Shown here: piece after piece, positions 38,751 through 50,769 of the stretch | Layout of the letters: each line of letters opens with the position of its first letter | Position numbering within the stretch: position 1 is the first letter of the stretch | From: Rariglobus hedericola | GTDB taxonomy: Bacteria; Verrucomicrobiota; Verrucomicrobiia; Opitutales; Opitutaceae | Direction of reading: 5' to 3' | Assembly (NCBI RefSeq): GCF_007559335.1 | Contig: NZ_VMBG01000001.1 | Coordinates: 1,736,001 to 1,800,000, forward strand | DNA length: 64,000 bases | The notes under the pieces: generated by a model | Told to the model about the DNA's origin: nothing | Seen by the model: only the letters and a program-made list of their open reading frames with translations | Databases searched by the model: none | Translations under genes and position numbers: made by a program

Positions 38751-39758
38751 ATGCCTGCTTCCGCTCATTCGTTTGAACTCATCGGCGTCGGTTCACCCAT
38801 CATGGATTTGCTCGCGCAAATCCCCGACACCTTCCTGACCACCCTGACCGGCGCCAAAGGCGGTATGGTGCTCGTGGATGCCCAGGAGATGGAAGCCATC
38901 GTTACGCGTCTTGAGAACCACCCGGCCACCGTCGCCGGCGGCTCCGCCGGCAACACCGCCGTGAGCGCCGCGCGCCTCGGCATCCGCACCACCTTCCTCG
39001 GCAAGCTCGGCAACGACGCCACCGCCCGCGCCTACAAGGAAAACTTTGCCCACGCCGGCGGCGATGTATCCCGTTTCAAATACGCCGATCTCGCCAACGC
39101 CCGCTGCGTTTCCCTCATCACGCCCGACGCCGCCCGCACCATGCGCACCTGCCTCGGCGCCGCGATGACCTTGGCCGCCGGTGAAATCAGTCCCGCCGAC
39201 TTCCACGGCTGCCGTCACGCCCACATCGAGGGCTACCTTCTGTTTAACCGCGATCTCGCCAACGCCGTGATCACCGCCGCCCGCGCCGCTGGTTGCACCA
39301 TCAGCATAGACCTCGCCTCCTTCGAGGTCGTCAACGCCGCCCGCGACTGGATCCTCGCCCAGCTCCACCACGGCATCGACATCGTGTTCGCTAACGAGGA
39401 CGAGATCCACGCGCTCTTCCCCGCCGTCGGCCAGGACTACCCCGCCCTAGCCAAACGCCTCGCCGAATTCGGCGGACTCGCCGCCGTGAAAATCGGCAAA
39501 GACGGCGCCTGGATCGCCAAAGGCACCGAACTCCACCGCATCCTGCCCGTTCCGGCTCCCACGGTGATCGACACCACTGGCGCCGGCGACGCTTGGGCCG
39601 CCGGTTTTCTCTACGGTTACCTGCGCGGTTGGACGCCCCTCGCCTCCGGCGCGCTCGGCTCCCGACTCGGCTCCGAATGCGTCCGCCACCTCGGCCCCGC
39701 CATTCCGGCGGCCCAATGGCCCGCCATTCACGCCGAAGCCGCAAAGCTCTCGGGCTGA
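38751..39758 (+). CDS. PfkB-family kinase, adenosine-kinase-like
   Basis: A 335-residue ribokinase-fold kinase. The N-terminal substrate region is FELIGVGSPIMDLLAQI; the second signature VIDTTGAGDAWAAGF gives catalytic base Asp280. GGSAGNTAVSAARLG near 63-77 is the typical adenosine-kinase/ribokinase nucleoside loop. PfkB enzymes with this pattern in related genomes are called adenosine kinase; the actual substrate (adenosine or a sugar) cannot be decided from sequence. The length is normal. It is not next to a purine operon. Confidence 0.88.
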   Translation: MPASAHSFELIGVGSPIMDLLAQIPDTFLTTLTGAKGGMVLVDAQEMEAIVTRLENHPATVAGGSAGNTAVSAARLGIRTTFLGKLGNDATARAYKENFAHAGGDVSRFKYADLANARCVSLITPDAARTMRTCLGAAMTLAAGEISPADFHGCRHAHIEGYLLFNRDLANAVITAARAAGCTISIDLASFEVVNAARDWILAQLHHGIDIVFANEDEIHALFPAVGQDYPALAKRLAEFGGLAAVKIGKDGAWIAKGTELHRILPVPAPTVIDTTGAGDAWAAGFLYGYLRGWTPLASGALGSRLGSECVRHLGPAIPAAQWPAIHAEAAKLSG

Positions 39759-39782
39759 CGCACGCCTTAGTTGCGGGTGGTT

Positions 39783-39879
39783 GATGTAGGCGAAATTGCT
39801 CCATCGTTTTGCATGTATCCACATGTAAACTACGACCCGTTTTCCATTCTCGACATAGGCAAAGCCACCTGCATTTTGC
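39783..39879. repeat. Imperfect direct repeat in the gap before the PEP-CTERM gene
   Basis: GATGTAGGCGAAATTGCTCC...GTTTTGC (39783-39812) and GACATAGGCAAAGCCACCTG...TTTTGC (39852-39879) look like two diverged copies about 69 bases apart. Between them CATGTATCCACATG (39813-39826) is a near palindrome. The gap is 131 bases and has no gene. Confidence 0.35.
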
Positions 39880-39889
39880 CCCGTTTCAC

Positions 39890-40564
39890 ATGAAAAGATT
39901 CTTCCTTTTTGCCGCCATGCTCGCATCGGCGGCCTCCTCTTTCTCGCAGGTTTATATCACCGAGTTCATGTGGAGAGGCAACACACGCCTTGGCGATCAA
40001 TTCGTCGAACTTACCAATTTCGGCCCCGCCGCGGTCGATGTGAGCGGATGGCGTTTATGGAACAAGGGTAACGTAACTAATGGATGGTCCCTTGATAACT
40101 TGGATTCGATCGCTCCGGGCGAGTCCGTGGTTATTTTGAGCCAATATGTCGGCGACGAAGAATTCCGCGATGTATGGCCGGATTTAACGAGCGGCGTGCA
40201 GTTTGAGCCAGGCGGCACGGATATGGCCCGCGAGGATTTTATTCTTATTCGCGACGAAAACGGCGATCCTGTGGATCGGATAGACTTTTACGACATCAAC
40301 AACCCTGACCTGATCAATGCCCGTGGTGTCAGCGCGGTGACCACTTTCGGAAATCTGGGCAAGAACATCTTCGCAGACTGGTTCCTTTCCAACGATGCTC
40401 CCGATGGCTCTGACGACTTTACCAATCTCACCTCGATCTACAACGACATCGGCACCCCCGGTTATCTCAACTTCGCCTACACACCCGTTCCCGAGCCGGC
40501 GTCCGCCGCCGCGCTCCTCGGACTTCTTGCGCTCGGTGCCGCCTCTTTGCGCCGCCGCCGCTGA
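39890..40564 (+). CDS. PEP-CTERM protein with lamin-tail-like domain
   Basis: A 224-residue exported protein. A signal peptide (FFLFAAMLASAASSFSQ) is followed by a lamin-tail-type beta domain (VYITEFMWRG; DQFVELTNFGPAAVDVSGWRL), and a C-terminal sorting signal VPEPASAAALLGLL with a closing RRRR. Lamin-tail domains in bacteria occur in secreted or surface proteins and nucleases; nothing catalytic is seen. ATG 39890 is chosen because the signal peptide starts there. A terminator hairpin follows the stop. Confidence 0.88.
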   Translation: MKRFFLFAAMLASAASSFSQVYITEFMWRGNTRLGDQFVELTNFGPAAVDVSGWRLWNKGNVTNGWSLDNLDSIAPGESVVILSQYVGDEEFRDVWPDLTSGVQFEPGGTDMAREDFILIRDENGDPVDRIDFYDINNPDLINARGVSAVTTFGNLGKNIFADWFLSNDAPDGSDDFTNLTSIYNDIGTPGYLNFAYTPVPEPASAAALLGLLALGAASLRRRR

Positions 40565-40591
40565 TCGCTCGCGATCCCGCTTCCTCCTCAC

Positions 40592-40625
40592 GCCTCGCGT
40601 TCCCTTCCGGACGCGGGGCTTTTTA
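40592..40625 (+). terminator. Rho-independent terminator
   Basis: Stem GCCTCGCGT / ACGCGGGGC (one G-T pair) around a ten-base loop, followed by TTTTTATT. Confidence 0.85.
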
Positions 40626-40663
40626 TTGACCGCGCAGCACTTGCAAACTGCCTCCGAGGCTTG

Positions 40664-40690
40664 CCATTCGTCAGGGGTCATTCGTCATTG
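40664..40690 (+). repeat. Degenerate GTCATTCGTCATT repeat ahead of proA
   Basis: CATTCGTCAGGGGTCATTCG followed by TCATTG: three near copies of a 7-10 base unit, ending 12 bases before the proA ATG. The counterpart is at 16365-16402 before ispG. Confidence 0.55.
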
Positions 40691-40702
40691 AGCCTTTCCG
40701 CC

Positions 40703-42004
40703 ATGTCCGCCGACCTCGCCCAACTCGTCACCTTGATCGCCCAACGCGCCCGCGCCGCGTCCCTCGTGCTCGCCACGACCCCGACCACGCGCAAAGACGC
40801 CGCGCTCCTGCGCCTCGCCGAGTTGCTGCCCGCCGCCTCCGCTGAACTGCTGGCCGCCAACGCCAAGGACCTCGCCGCCGCCGAAGCCAACGGCCTCGCC
40901 AAACACGAGATCGAACGCCTCACCCTTACGCCCGCCAAGCTCGACCACCTCGCCGAATCCGTCCGCCAGGTCGCCGCGTTGCCCGATCCCGTCGGCACCG
41001 TGCTCGAAGACTGGACCCGCCCCAACGGCATCCACATCCGCAAACGCCGCGTGCCCATCGGCGTCATCGGCATCATCTACGAAGCGCGCCCCAACGTCAC
41101 CATCGACTGCGCCATCCTCTGCTTGAAGTCCGGCAACGCCGCCATCCTCCGCGGCGGTAAGGAAATTTTCAATACGAACACCGCCTTCGCCGCGCTCATT
41201 ACGCAGGCCCTCGCCGACACCGGCCTGCCCGCCGACGCCGTGCAACTCATCCCCACGACCGACCGTGCCGCGCTCAACACCTTGCTGAAGCTCGACACGC
41301 TCATCCACTGCATCATCCCCCGCGGCGGCGAGAGCCTCATCCGCTTCGTCGCGCAGAACTCCACCATCCCCGTCATCAAGCACTACACCGGTGTGTGCTT
41401 CGTCTACGTGGACAAAGCCGCCGACCTCACGATGGCGGAGAACATCCTCATCAACTCCAAGACCCAGCGCCCCGGCGTGTGCAACACCGCCGAGCAACTC
41501 CTCGTCCACGCCGACATCGCCGCAACCGCACTGCCCCGCCTTGCCTCCGCACTCGCGGCCAAAGGCGTCCAACTCCGCTGCGACCCCGCGTCCCTCGCGA
41601 TCCTGCAAAGCGCCGCCTCCAGTTCTCAACTCTCAGCTCTCAAGTCTCAACTGTCCGCAGCCTCCGCAGCGGACTACACCGCCGAGTTCCTCGACCTCAT
41701 TCTGGCCGTGCGCGTGGTCCCCTCCATCGACGAAGCCATCGCCACGATCAACCGCGACAGCTCCGGTCACACCGAATCGATCATCACCGCCGACGCCGAA
41801 GCCGCCGCGCGTTTCCAACTCGCGATCGACAGCGCCGTGGTCGCGTGGAACGCCAGCACCCGTTTCAACGACGGCTTCGAGTTCGGTTTCGGCGCCGAGA
41901 TCGGTATCAGCACCGACCGCCTCCACGCCCGCGGCCCGATGGGTTTGAACGAGCTCTGCTCCTACAAATACGTCATCGATGGCACCGGCCAAGTGCGAGC
42001 TTAA
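40703..42004 (+). CDS. proA: Glutamate-5-semialdehyde dehydrogenase (gamma-glutamyl phosphate reductase)
   Basis: A 433-residue enzyme of proline synthesis, reducing glutamyl-5-phosphate with NADPH. Markers are the cofactor-binding PIGVIGIIYEARPNVTID, KSGNAAILRGGKE, and the catalytic cysteine in RPGVCNTAEQLL. The start ATG 40703 follows the repeat; an earlier in-frame ATG would translate that repeat. Residues about 306-320 (SSSQLSALKSQLSAAS) are not part of the conserved fold and come from an inserted CTCAGCTC-type repeat. Its stop overlaps that of the convergent copper ATPase gene. Confidence 0.95.
   Translation: MSADLAQLVTLIAQRARAASLVLATTPTTRKDAALLRLAELLPAASAELLAANAKDLAAAEANGLAKHEIERLTLTPAKLDHLAESVRQVAALPDPVGTVLEDWTRPNGIHIRKRRVPIGVIGIIYEARPNVTIDCAILCLKSGNAAILRGGKEIFNTNTAFAALITQALADTGLPADAVQLIPTTDRAALNTLLKLDTLIHCIIPRGGESLIRFVAQNSTIPVIKHYTGVCFVYVDKAADLTMAENILINSKTQRPGVCNTAEQLLVHADIAATALPRLASALAAKGVQLRCDPASLAILQSAASSSQLSALKSQLSAASAADYTAEFLDLILAVRVVPSIDEAIATINRDSSGHTESIITADAEAAARFQLAIDSAVVAWNASTRFNDGFEFGFGAEIGISTDRLHARGPMGLNELCSYKYVIDGTGQVRA
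41621..41652 (+). repeat. CTCAGCTC-type short repeat inside proA
   Basis: AGTTCTCAACTCTCAGCTCT followed by CAAGTCTCAACT: three or four near copies of an 8-10 base unit, read in frame as SSQLSALKSQLS. Nearest relatives are at 34764-34795 and 14896-14926. Confidence 0.65.
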
Positions 42005-44439
42005 CGCCTCCACACGCCCCGCATTCCCCAACCGACGATCGCCAGCGTCGCGAGCGAGCTGAGCGGCATCAGGATCGCCGCGATCAGCGGACTCATTCGT
42101 CCCGACACCGCCATGCCCACCGCCAGCAGGTTGTAGGAGACCATGAATACCAGCAGCGCCATCTGCGTGCGGTGGCGCGCATCGTTGATTTCAAACAGCG
42201 CGCGGATGCCCGCCACACCTCTGCCCAAGTAATAAAAATCCGCCTTCTGCTCAAGCATCCCTCGATGCACCGCCGGCGTTCCGCGACACAGCGCCCGGTC
42301 AAACGCCAGGCTATCGTTCGCCCCATCGCCCAGCATCATCGCGTCGTCATGCGCGATAAACCAGTCCGCCTTCTCGCGCGGCGATAGCTCCGCGAAACCG
42401 TTATCCGGCGGCAGTGCCAACTCGCGCATAAGACGCGCCACTTTCTCACGTCGGTCGCCACTCAGCACCACCACTTGCAAGCCGCGCCGCATCAGCGCCT
42501 CGACCTCCACCCGCGCATCCGCCCTCGCCCGATCTGCAAACTCAAAACTCCCCACCGCCCGCCCTCCCCGCGCCAACACCACGCCTTCGGCAAGTTTGTA
42601 ACTTAATACGTTACAAATATCCGGCTCCATCGCCTCACTCGAATCATCCTCCCGGGAAACTGTTCTCCAGCCCGGACGGCCGAGCGTCCACTGGCCGAGC
42701 GTGACTCCGTGGCCGATGGTTTCGATGACTTCGCCTTCGAGCGCGTCAACCTGTCCTTGCGCTAGCAACGCTTCGTGCAACGACCGGCTCACCGGATGCG
42801 GGTTGTCGCGCACCAACGCCAGCAATGCCGCCCGCGCTTCCATGTTCAACGCCTCCAGCTCCTGCGGATTTTGCAGCACCGGCGTCTCCAGCGTGAGCGT
42901 TCCTGTTTTATCAAAGGCGAGCACGCGCACCCGGCGCAGTCGCGACCACAAATCTCCCGCACGCACAAACACCCCGCGCCGTCGCAAGGCCACCGTCGCG
43001 ATCTCCTCCGCCAGCGGATAAGCCAGTCCCAGCGCACACGGACACGATACGACTAGAACCGCTGTGACAATTGCCCCCGCGCGCAGCCAGCCAACTCCCG
43101 CCAACATCCATCCGCCGCCCGCCAATCCCGCCACCACCAGTATCACCAGCAGGTAACAACGTATCACCTGCTCGATCAGCTTATGCTCCTGGGTTGCCCG
43201 CACCATCGGTCGCAGCAGTTCGGCCAGCAATGATTCATCCCATCCTTGTGTCGCCACCAACCGAATACACTGACGCCCGATATTCTGCGCACCGGCTGGA
43301 ATCCGCTGGCCGGCTCGAAACGTCCGTGGCTCGGCCTCGCCGTTGATCCACGCGAGGCTCATCGACGCTTCATCTGACTCGAGTTTCGCCTCCACGGGAA
43401 TCGTCTGTCCGGTCGTCACTTCGAAGTTCATTCCCGTGCGCAGCGTTTCTACCGCCGCCTCGGTCACCGTGCCATCCGCCGCCCACACCCGCACATGCGG
43501 TGTTGCCGGCTGGCGGCTGAGCAACCGGCGTTGATTACGCTCCACCGCCACGACCTGCGCCCAGCGTCCGACCAGCATCAACACGATGAACGCGCTCACA
43601 AAATCAAAATACACGTAGCTCTCTTCGCCCCGCAGCCAGCCATACAGCGACCCGAGATACGCTCCCGTGATGCCCAGCGCGATCGGTAGATCGATGTGCA
43701 GCACCCGTTCGCGCAACGCCCGCAGCGCCCGCGCCAAAAAATAACCGCCGCCCGCCAGCAGGCTGAGCGTCGCAAACACCAGCTGCAGCGTGCCAAACAA
43801 GCGGGCATACTCCTCCGTGCTCTTCATGCCGAAATAGGCCGGCAGCGCGAAGAGCATCACGTTCATCGAAAACGCCGTGCACAGCCCCACGCGCCGGATC
43901 AGCACGCGGCTCTCCGCTTGCTCCGCGTTCACCTTGCCCGCCGGCCCGACGAGATAATTAAACTTCTGCAACGTCCGCCCAAAGGACACGCCGTCAAATT
44001 TCCCCGGCTCCCAACTCCAGCGTATCTGGCCCGTCTGCGCATTCACATCCAGTCGCCCCGCGCCCGGCTGTTTATTGAATAGTTTTTCAATCAGCCAAAC
44101 GCAGCCCGCACACGAGATCCCCTGAATCTCCATCACCAGCTGCGCCGCCCGTCCGCGCTGGTCCGCGACTGCGGCTTCAGCCTCGCGCATCGCATCGGCC
44201 AGCCAGTGATAGTCACGCGGTTGGAGCAGCGCAGGATCCGCGGGAGCGCTCACGTCATCGCGGATGCGATAATAGGCATCGAGCCCTTCTTCGTGCACGA
44301 GTCGGAAAACATACGCGCAGCCCGCGCAGCAAAACTCTCCTTGCGGCGATGGCGCACCGCAGTGTTTGCACACCAGCTTCCCCTTTACCGTGGTCCGCGG
44401 TTCTTTTCGTTCTGAATCAAGAGTCGCGTTCACCGACAT
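42001..44439 (-). CDS. ccoI: Cation-transporting P-type ATPase, CcoI/FixI type (copper)
   Basis: An 812-residue P1B ATPase that exports copper for cbb3 oxidase assembly. The N-terminal Cys-rich domain (Cys24, 27, 37, 38, 41) is the CcoI type; a heavy-metal-binding domain follows with Cys110 and Cys113 (GISCAGCVW). The transmembrane metal site is Cys466-Pro-Cys468 (SCPCALGLA), followed by phosphorylation motif DKTGTL and hinge GDGANDS. ATG 44439 is chosen; an open frame continuing upstream overlaps the previous gene and is not conserved. It is last in the cco cluster and its start overlaps the SafE-like gene by ten bases. Confidence 0.94.
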   Translation of the reverse strand: MSVNATLDSERKEPRTTVKGKLVCKHCGAPSPQGEFCCAGCAYVFRLVHEEGLDAYYRIRDDVSAPADPALLQPRDYHWLADAMREAEAAVADQRGRAAQLVMEIQGISCAGCVWLIEKLFNKQPGAGRLDVNAQTGQIRWSWEPGKFDGVSFGRTLQKFNYLVGPAGKVNAEQAESRVLIRRVGLCTAFSMNVMLFALPAYFGMKSTEEYARLFGTLQLVFATLSLLAGGGYFLARALRALRERVLHIDLPIALGITGAYLGSLYGWLRGEESYVYFDFVSAFIVLMLVGRWAQVVAVERNQRRLLSRQPATPHVRVWAADGTVTEAAVETLRTGMNFEVTTGQTIPVEAKLESDEASMSLAWINGEAEPRTFRAGQRIPAGAQNIGRQCIRLVATQGWDESLLAELLRPMVRATQEHKLIEQVIRCYLLVILVVAGLAGGGWMLAGVGWLRAGAIVTAVLVVSCPCALGLAYPLAEEIATVALRRRGVFVRAGDLWSRLRRVRVLAFDKTGTLTLETPVLQNPQELEALNMEARAALLALVRDNPHPVSRSLHEALLAQGQVDALEGEVIETIGHGVTLGQWTLGRPGWRTVSREDDSSEAMEPDICNVLSYKLAEGVVLARGGRAVGSFEFADRARADARVEVEALMRRGLQVVVLSGDRREKVARLMRELALPPDNGFAELSPREKADWFIAHDDAMMLGDGANDSLAFDRALCRGTPAVHRGMLEQKADFYYLGRGVAGIRALFEINDARHRTQMALLVFMVSYNLLAVGMAVSGRMSPLIAAILMPLSSLATLAIVGWGMRGVWRR

Positions 44440-45104
44440 AAAAAATCGCCTCCTTGCGCGCTCAACCGCCACGTCAACACGAGCGCCGTTACCAGTGCCA
44501 ATCCCGCTTGCACCCGGCCGAGCACTGCAGGCGTGAGCTTCAACTGAAGCCGTCCGTAATTCGCCTGCACGAGCCAGAGCAAGGGCACCGTCCCCAAACC
44601 AAACGCCAACATAAACTCCGCCCCGCGCACCCCCGATCCGGCGAAGGCGGAAATCGCGATGAGGAAATAAAGCGGCCCGCACGGCAGGATCGGCGTCGCC
44701 GCGCCCATCACCGCAGCCATGCGTAATCGCGAGCGTCCACGCAGCGCGCTTTGCAGTTTCCACTGGAGCCGGGTGAGCACGGCCAGCCGCGGCAGTCGTT
44801 TTTCCAAGCGCAGTCCCACCACCAAAAAGAATCCGACCAGCACCCATGGCAGCACGCTCACCGCCGAGCCTCCCGCGAGGTCAAATGGCAGCCGCCCCAG
44901 ACCACCCGCCACCGCACCCAAAATCGCATACCCCACCAGACGTGCGCCGTGATAGACCGTCGCTACCGTGAACGGATCGACCCGGTCTTCGCGCGCCGGC
45001 GCCATCATACAGGTGAGCGGACCGCACATGCCCGCGCAATGCAGGCTCGTCACGAGTCCCGCCACGAAGGCCGCCGCCGGAGTGTTGATGCTCGCGAATT
45101 CCAT
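44430..45104 (-). CDS. Sulfite exporter TauE/SafE-like (DsbD_2-type) membrane protein, cbb3-associated
   Basis: A 224-residue protein with about six hydrophobic helices. The conserved motif TSLHCAGMCGPLTCM near 19-33 (Cys23, Cys27) and GAATPILPCGPLYF are the hallmark of the TauE/SafE or DsbD_2-type proteins encoded in cco clusters. It probably moves copper or electrons across the membrane during oxidase maturation; direct evidence for substrate is lacking. It is embedded between the 52-aa protein and ccoI with overlaps or gaps of a few bases. Confidence 0.88.
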   Translation of the reverse strand: MEFASINTPAAAFVAGLVTSLHCAGMCGPLTCMMAPAREDRVDPFTVATVYHGARLVGYAILGAVAGGLGRLPFDLAGGSAVSVLPWVLVGFFLVVGLRLEKRLPRLAVLTRLQWKLQSALRGRSRLRMAAVMGAATPILPCGPLYFLIAISAFAGSGVRGAEFMLAFGLGTVPLLWLVQANYGRLQLKLTPAVLGRVQAGLALVTALVLTWRLSAQGGDFLCR

Positions 45105-45107
45105 GGG

Positions 45108-45262
45108 TCAGCGCGGCACGTGATTTTCGAGCGGCACGTCGTTTGGCCGGTGCTTGGTCGCAAAATAAAACATGGCCGTCCACGCCATCGCCATCAGTGC
45201 AAATACCACGCCGACACCGATCCACATGCCGACTGCCCTGGGGTTTTTCACAGGTGGGTTTG

Positions 45263-45266
<4 letters not shown>
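45108..45266 (-). CDS. 52-residue single-helix membrane protein in the cco cluster
   Basis: A short frame on the reverse strand: 52 residues with a basic N-terminus (TNPPVKNPR), one transmembrane helix (AVGMWIGVGVVFALMAMAW) and a charged tail. Its ATG overlaps the ccoG stop as ATGA and its stop is 3 bases before the next start, so it is a tightly packed gene. It sits where ccoH/fixH lies in other genomes (between ccoG and ccoI) and has the KNP-plus-helix start of FixH but none of its periplasmic domain. It may be a reduced CcoH or an unrelated oxidase-associated peptide. Confidence 0.78.
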
Positions 45267-46699
<1,433 letters not shown>

Positions 46700-46735
46700 A
46701 AAGAGCGCGCATCGAGCGCAACGCGCGAAGCCGAT

Positions 46736-47272
46736 TTAAGGCTCCTGATGATGACTGAGAATAAACGCAGTGACCTCGGAGACCTTTTTTCCGCCCAGAA
46801 CCGGACCCCACGTCGGCATGCCTTTGGCAGGCACGCCTTCGTTGATCGTGCGCAGCACATCGATCGGCGTGCCGCCGTGAATCCAAATACTGTCGATGAG
46901 GTTAGGACCGATGCCTCCGGTGAGCGCGGCATTGTGGCAACTGGCACACGTGGACTGGAACGTGGCGCGCCCTGCTTCCACGAACACGGGGTTACGGCTC
47001 ATCTTCCAGAGCGTGGCGTCATCCAGCACACCGCCGGAGTTGCTGATTTTCTCTGCTTCAATGCGCTGCATCTCCACGGCGAGCCGTGTCTCATCGGTCG
47101 CATGACTGAAATGTTGCGTCACCATCCAATAGAGGATCGCGAAGACGATGCCGGCATAGAGCGTCGCCAGCCACCAGTTGGGCAGACGCCGGTCATATTC
47201 GGCGATTCCGTCAAACACGTGCTCACGAATCGGATCTTCGCCGGGAATGGATTCAGGTTTATTCGGATTCAT
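46736..47272 (-). CDS. ccoP: Cytochrome c oxidase cbb3-type, subunit III (CcoP), mono-heme
   Basis: A 178-residue membrane-anchored c-type cytochrome. A transmembrane helix lies near 33-52 and one heme site follows: Cys109-x-x-Cys112-His113 (CASCH), with likely axial Met153 (AKGMPTWG). Classical CcoP has two hemes and about 300 residues; this is a short one-heme form. It passes electrons to CcoN. Its start overlaps the ccoQ stop by 14 bases. Confidence 0.92.
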   Translation of the reverse strand: MNPNKPESIPGEDPIREHVFDGIAEYDRRLPNWWLATLYAGIVFAILYWMVTQHFSHATDETRLAVEMQRIEAEKISNSGGVLDDATLWKMSRNPVFVEAGRATFQSTCASCHNAALTGGIGPNLIDSIWIHGGTPIDVLRTINEGVPAKGMPTWGPVLGGKKVSEVTAFILSHHQEP

Positions 47273-47444
47273 CGGCGGAGATGGCGGTTTCAGATTCGAA
47301 CGGGAGTCCGGCCATGCGATCGATCTGGCCGCTCTTCATGCGAACGGCGCGATAGAAGATCGTCACATAGACCGAACCGGCGGTGATCAGGGCAATCAGC
47401 GGAAACAAGCTGACCCAGTTTTCAAAAAGAATACGGCGGAACAT
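47259..47444 (-). CDS. ccoQ: cbb3 oxidase small subunit CcoQ/FixQ-like
   Basis: A 61-residue protein with one N-terminal helix (WVSLFPLIALITAGSVYVTIFY) and a polar tail, the typical form of the cbb3 subunit IV. Its position between ccoNO and ccoP and overlap with ccoP are standard. CcoQ stabilises the oxidase complex. Confidence 0.85.
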   Translation of the reverse strand: MFRRILFENWVSLFPLIALITAGSVYVTIFYRAVRMKSGQIDRMAGLPFESETAISADESE

Positions 47445-47462
47445 GGGAATGAGTGGTCAGAA

Positions 47463-49772
<2,310 letters not shown>

Positions 49773-49807
49773 AGAGGATAAGGTCGAGGAGTCGCGAAGC
49801 GTGCTAA

Positions 49808-50095
49808 TCAAACAGGCGCCTGTGCGGCACGACGGGTGGCACGATGCAGGCACGAAGCACAGGAACCGTTGCCGTGGCACACATGACCGGCTCCGTGCGC
49901 GTGGCGTTGGTCTTCGGCGACCGGGAGTCGCTCAGAGGCCCCCGCGACGATTCGCGGCGTTTCATCATCCAGCGGTAGCAGCGACTCGCGCTCCGCGCCA
50001 CTGAATGGGCGTCGCGAGTATTCGCGCAGGAAAAAAAGCACGAAGGTAAAAACCAGGCAGAGGCTGATGGTCAGAGTGAGCGGAACGACGGACAT
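49808..50095 (-). CDS. ccoS: cbb3 oxidase assembly protein CcoS-like
   Basis: A 95-residue protein with one N-terminal helix (VVPLTLTISLCLVFTFVLFFL) then an acidic region SGAERESLLPLDDETP, as in CcoS. The C-terminal stretch with several Cys and His (HVCHGNGSCASCLH) is longer than in typical CcoS and could bind metal. ATG 50095 is used, since the earlier ATG adds an unrelated tail. It opens the reverse-strand cco cluster, 35 bases before ccoNO. Confidence 0.85.
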   Translation of the reverse strand: MSVVPLTLTISLCLVFTFVLFFLREYSRRPFSGAERESLLPLDDETPRIVAGASERLPVAEDQRHAHGAGHVCHGNGSCASCLHRATRRAAQAPV

Positions 50096-50128
50096 GGTGG
50101 GATGGATTAGCGTCAACAAGGAGGTCTT

Positions 50129-50293
50129 ATGGCTCCGGCAGTTTACTCATGTTCACCCGGCGCATCTCCGCGCGCTTTGGCCACGACTGCGCATTTCTTG
50201 TCATTAGCGGAACGTCACCCGCAAAAGATGCGCGCAGTATCGCAAACCATGCGAAGCGGCCCGCGACCGCTTCCGGCATACTGTAATCCATGA
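50129..50293 (+). CDS. Possible 54-residue leader ORF with perfect Shine-Dalgarno
   Basis: AAGGAGGT at 50118-50125 lies three bases before ATG 50129, an ideal spacing. The 54-codon frame (MAPAVYSCSPGASP...) ends at TGA 50291-50293, which overlaps the next gene's ATG as ATGA. The next gene has no Shine-Dalgarno of its own, so coupling is plausible. No homology or domain is recognised; Cys8 and Cys52 are present. It may be a leader peptide, or chance. Confidence 0.35.
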   Translation: MAPAVYSCSPGASPRALATTAHFLSLAERHPQKMRAVSQTMRSGPRPLPAYCNP

Positions 50294-50769
50294 ACGAGCG
50301 AATACTCCTCGCTTTAAAAATGCATCGTTCCGCCCTGCATGAAGGCTGGGCGGCGCGTCTGCATGCCGCGCCAGTCACCTCGCCCCTCGCCCACCCCGAT
50401 ACATTGGTTTACCTCATGAAAACCACGATCGACCAAGTCTTCCACGAGCTGGCCCAACCTTCCGCCCGCCTGCGCCAGCCTCCGGTCCCGCGGGACATGT
50501 GCCGCTGCGGGTTAAATCCTTTGCTCAGTTACTTCGCGACCGCGGCGCTTTCATTCCAACATACTATGGCGCAAAGCGCCGACGACCAGGCTGTCTCTCT
50601 GCATGACCTCGACATTGTGGACCGCGCGGTGACCCGAGTCGCCCGTCGTGAGATCACTATTTTTTGCGCACTATGCCGGCACGACCTAAAGACTACGCCG
50701 CGCGTCCGTGAATGCGTTCACGATAAGCCGTCGGAGCTTCACCCGCCACTTTCCGAAAGACCCGGTTAA
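50290..50769 (+). CDS. Uncharacterised protein with two Cys pairs
   Basis: A 159-residue protein, mostly helical, with the pairs Cys71-x-Cys73 (DMCRCGLNPLL) and Cys126-x-x-Cys129 (TIFCALCRHD). The middle stretch LLSYFATAALSFQH is hydrophobic. The first 130 residues show GC-rich third positions like nearby genes; the last 25 residues overlap the end of the convergent AraC gene by 77 bases, so the real C-terminus may be poorly constrained. The family is unknown to me. Its position between the cco cluster and a PocR-type regulator suggests a redox or metal-related role, but this is only inference. Confidence 0.68.
   Translation: MNERILLALKMHRSALHEGWAARLHAAPVTSPLAHPDTLVYLMKTTIDQVFHELAQPSARLRQPPVPRDMCRCGLNPLLSYFATAALSFQHTMAQSADDQAVSLHDLDIVDRAVTRVARREITIFCALCRHDLKTTPRVRECVHDKPSELHPPLSERPG

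Noticed and set aside
42001-44847. Longer N-terminus for the copper ATPase (start at 44847)
   Set aside because: The extra 136 residues overlap the SafE-like gene and are Arg/Ala/Gly-rich; the conserved Cys domain starts after ATG 44439.
50103-50116. FNR-like site TTGAC-GCTA-ATCCA upstream of ccoS
   Set aside because: Two mismatches to TTGAT-N4-ATCAA, and it lies only 8 bases before the start codon, too close for an activator site.
50127-50378. 83-codon reverse frame opposite the possible leader ORF
   Set aside because: No Shine-Dalgarno at a workable distance and no recognisable domain; it overlaps the better supported forward genes.
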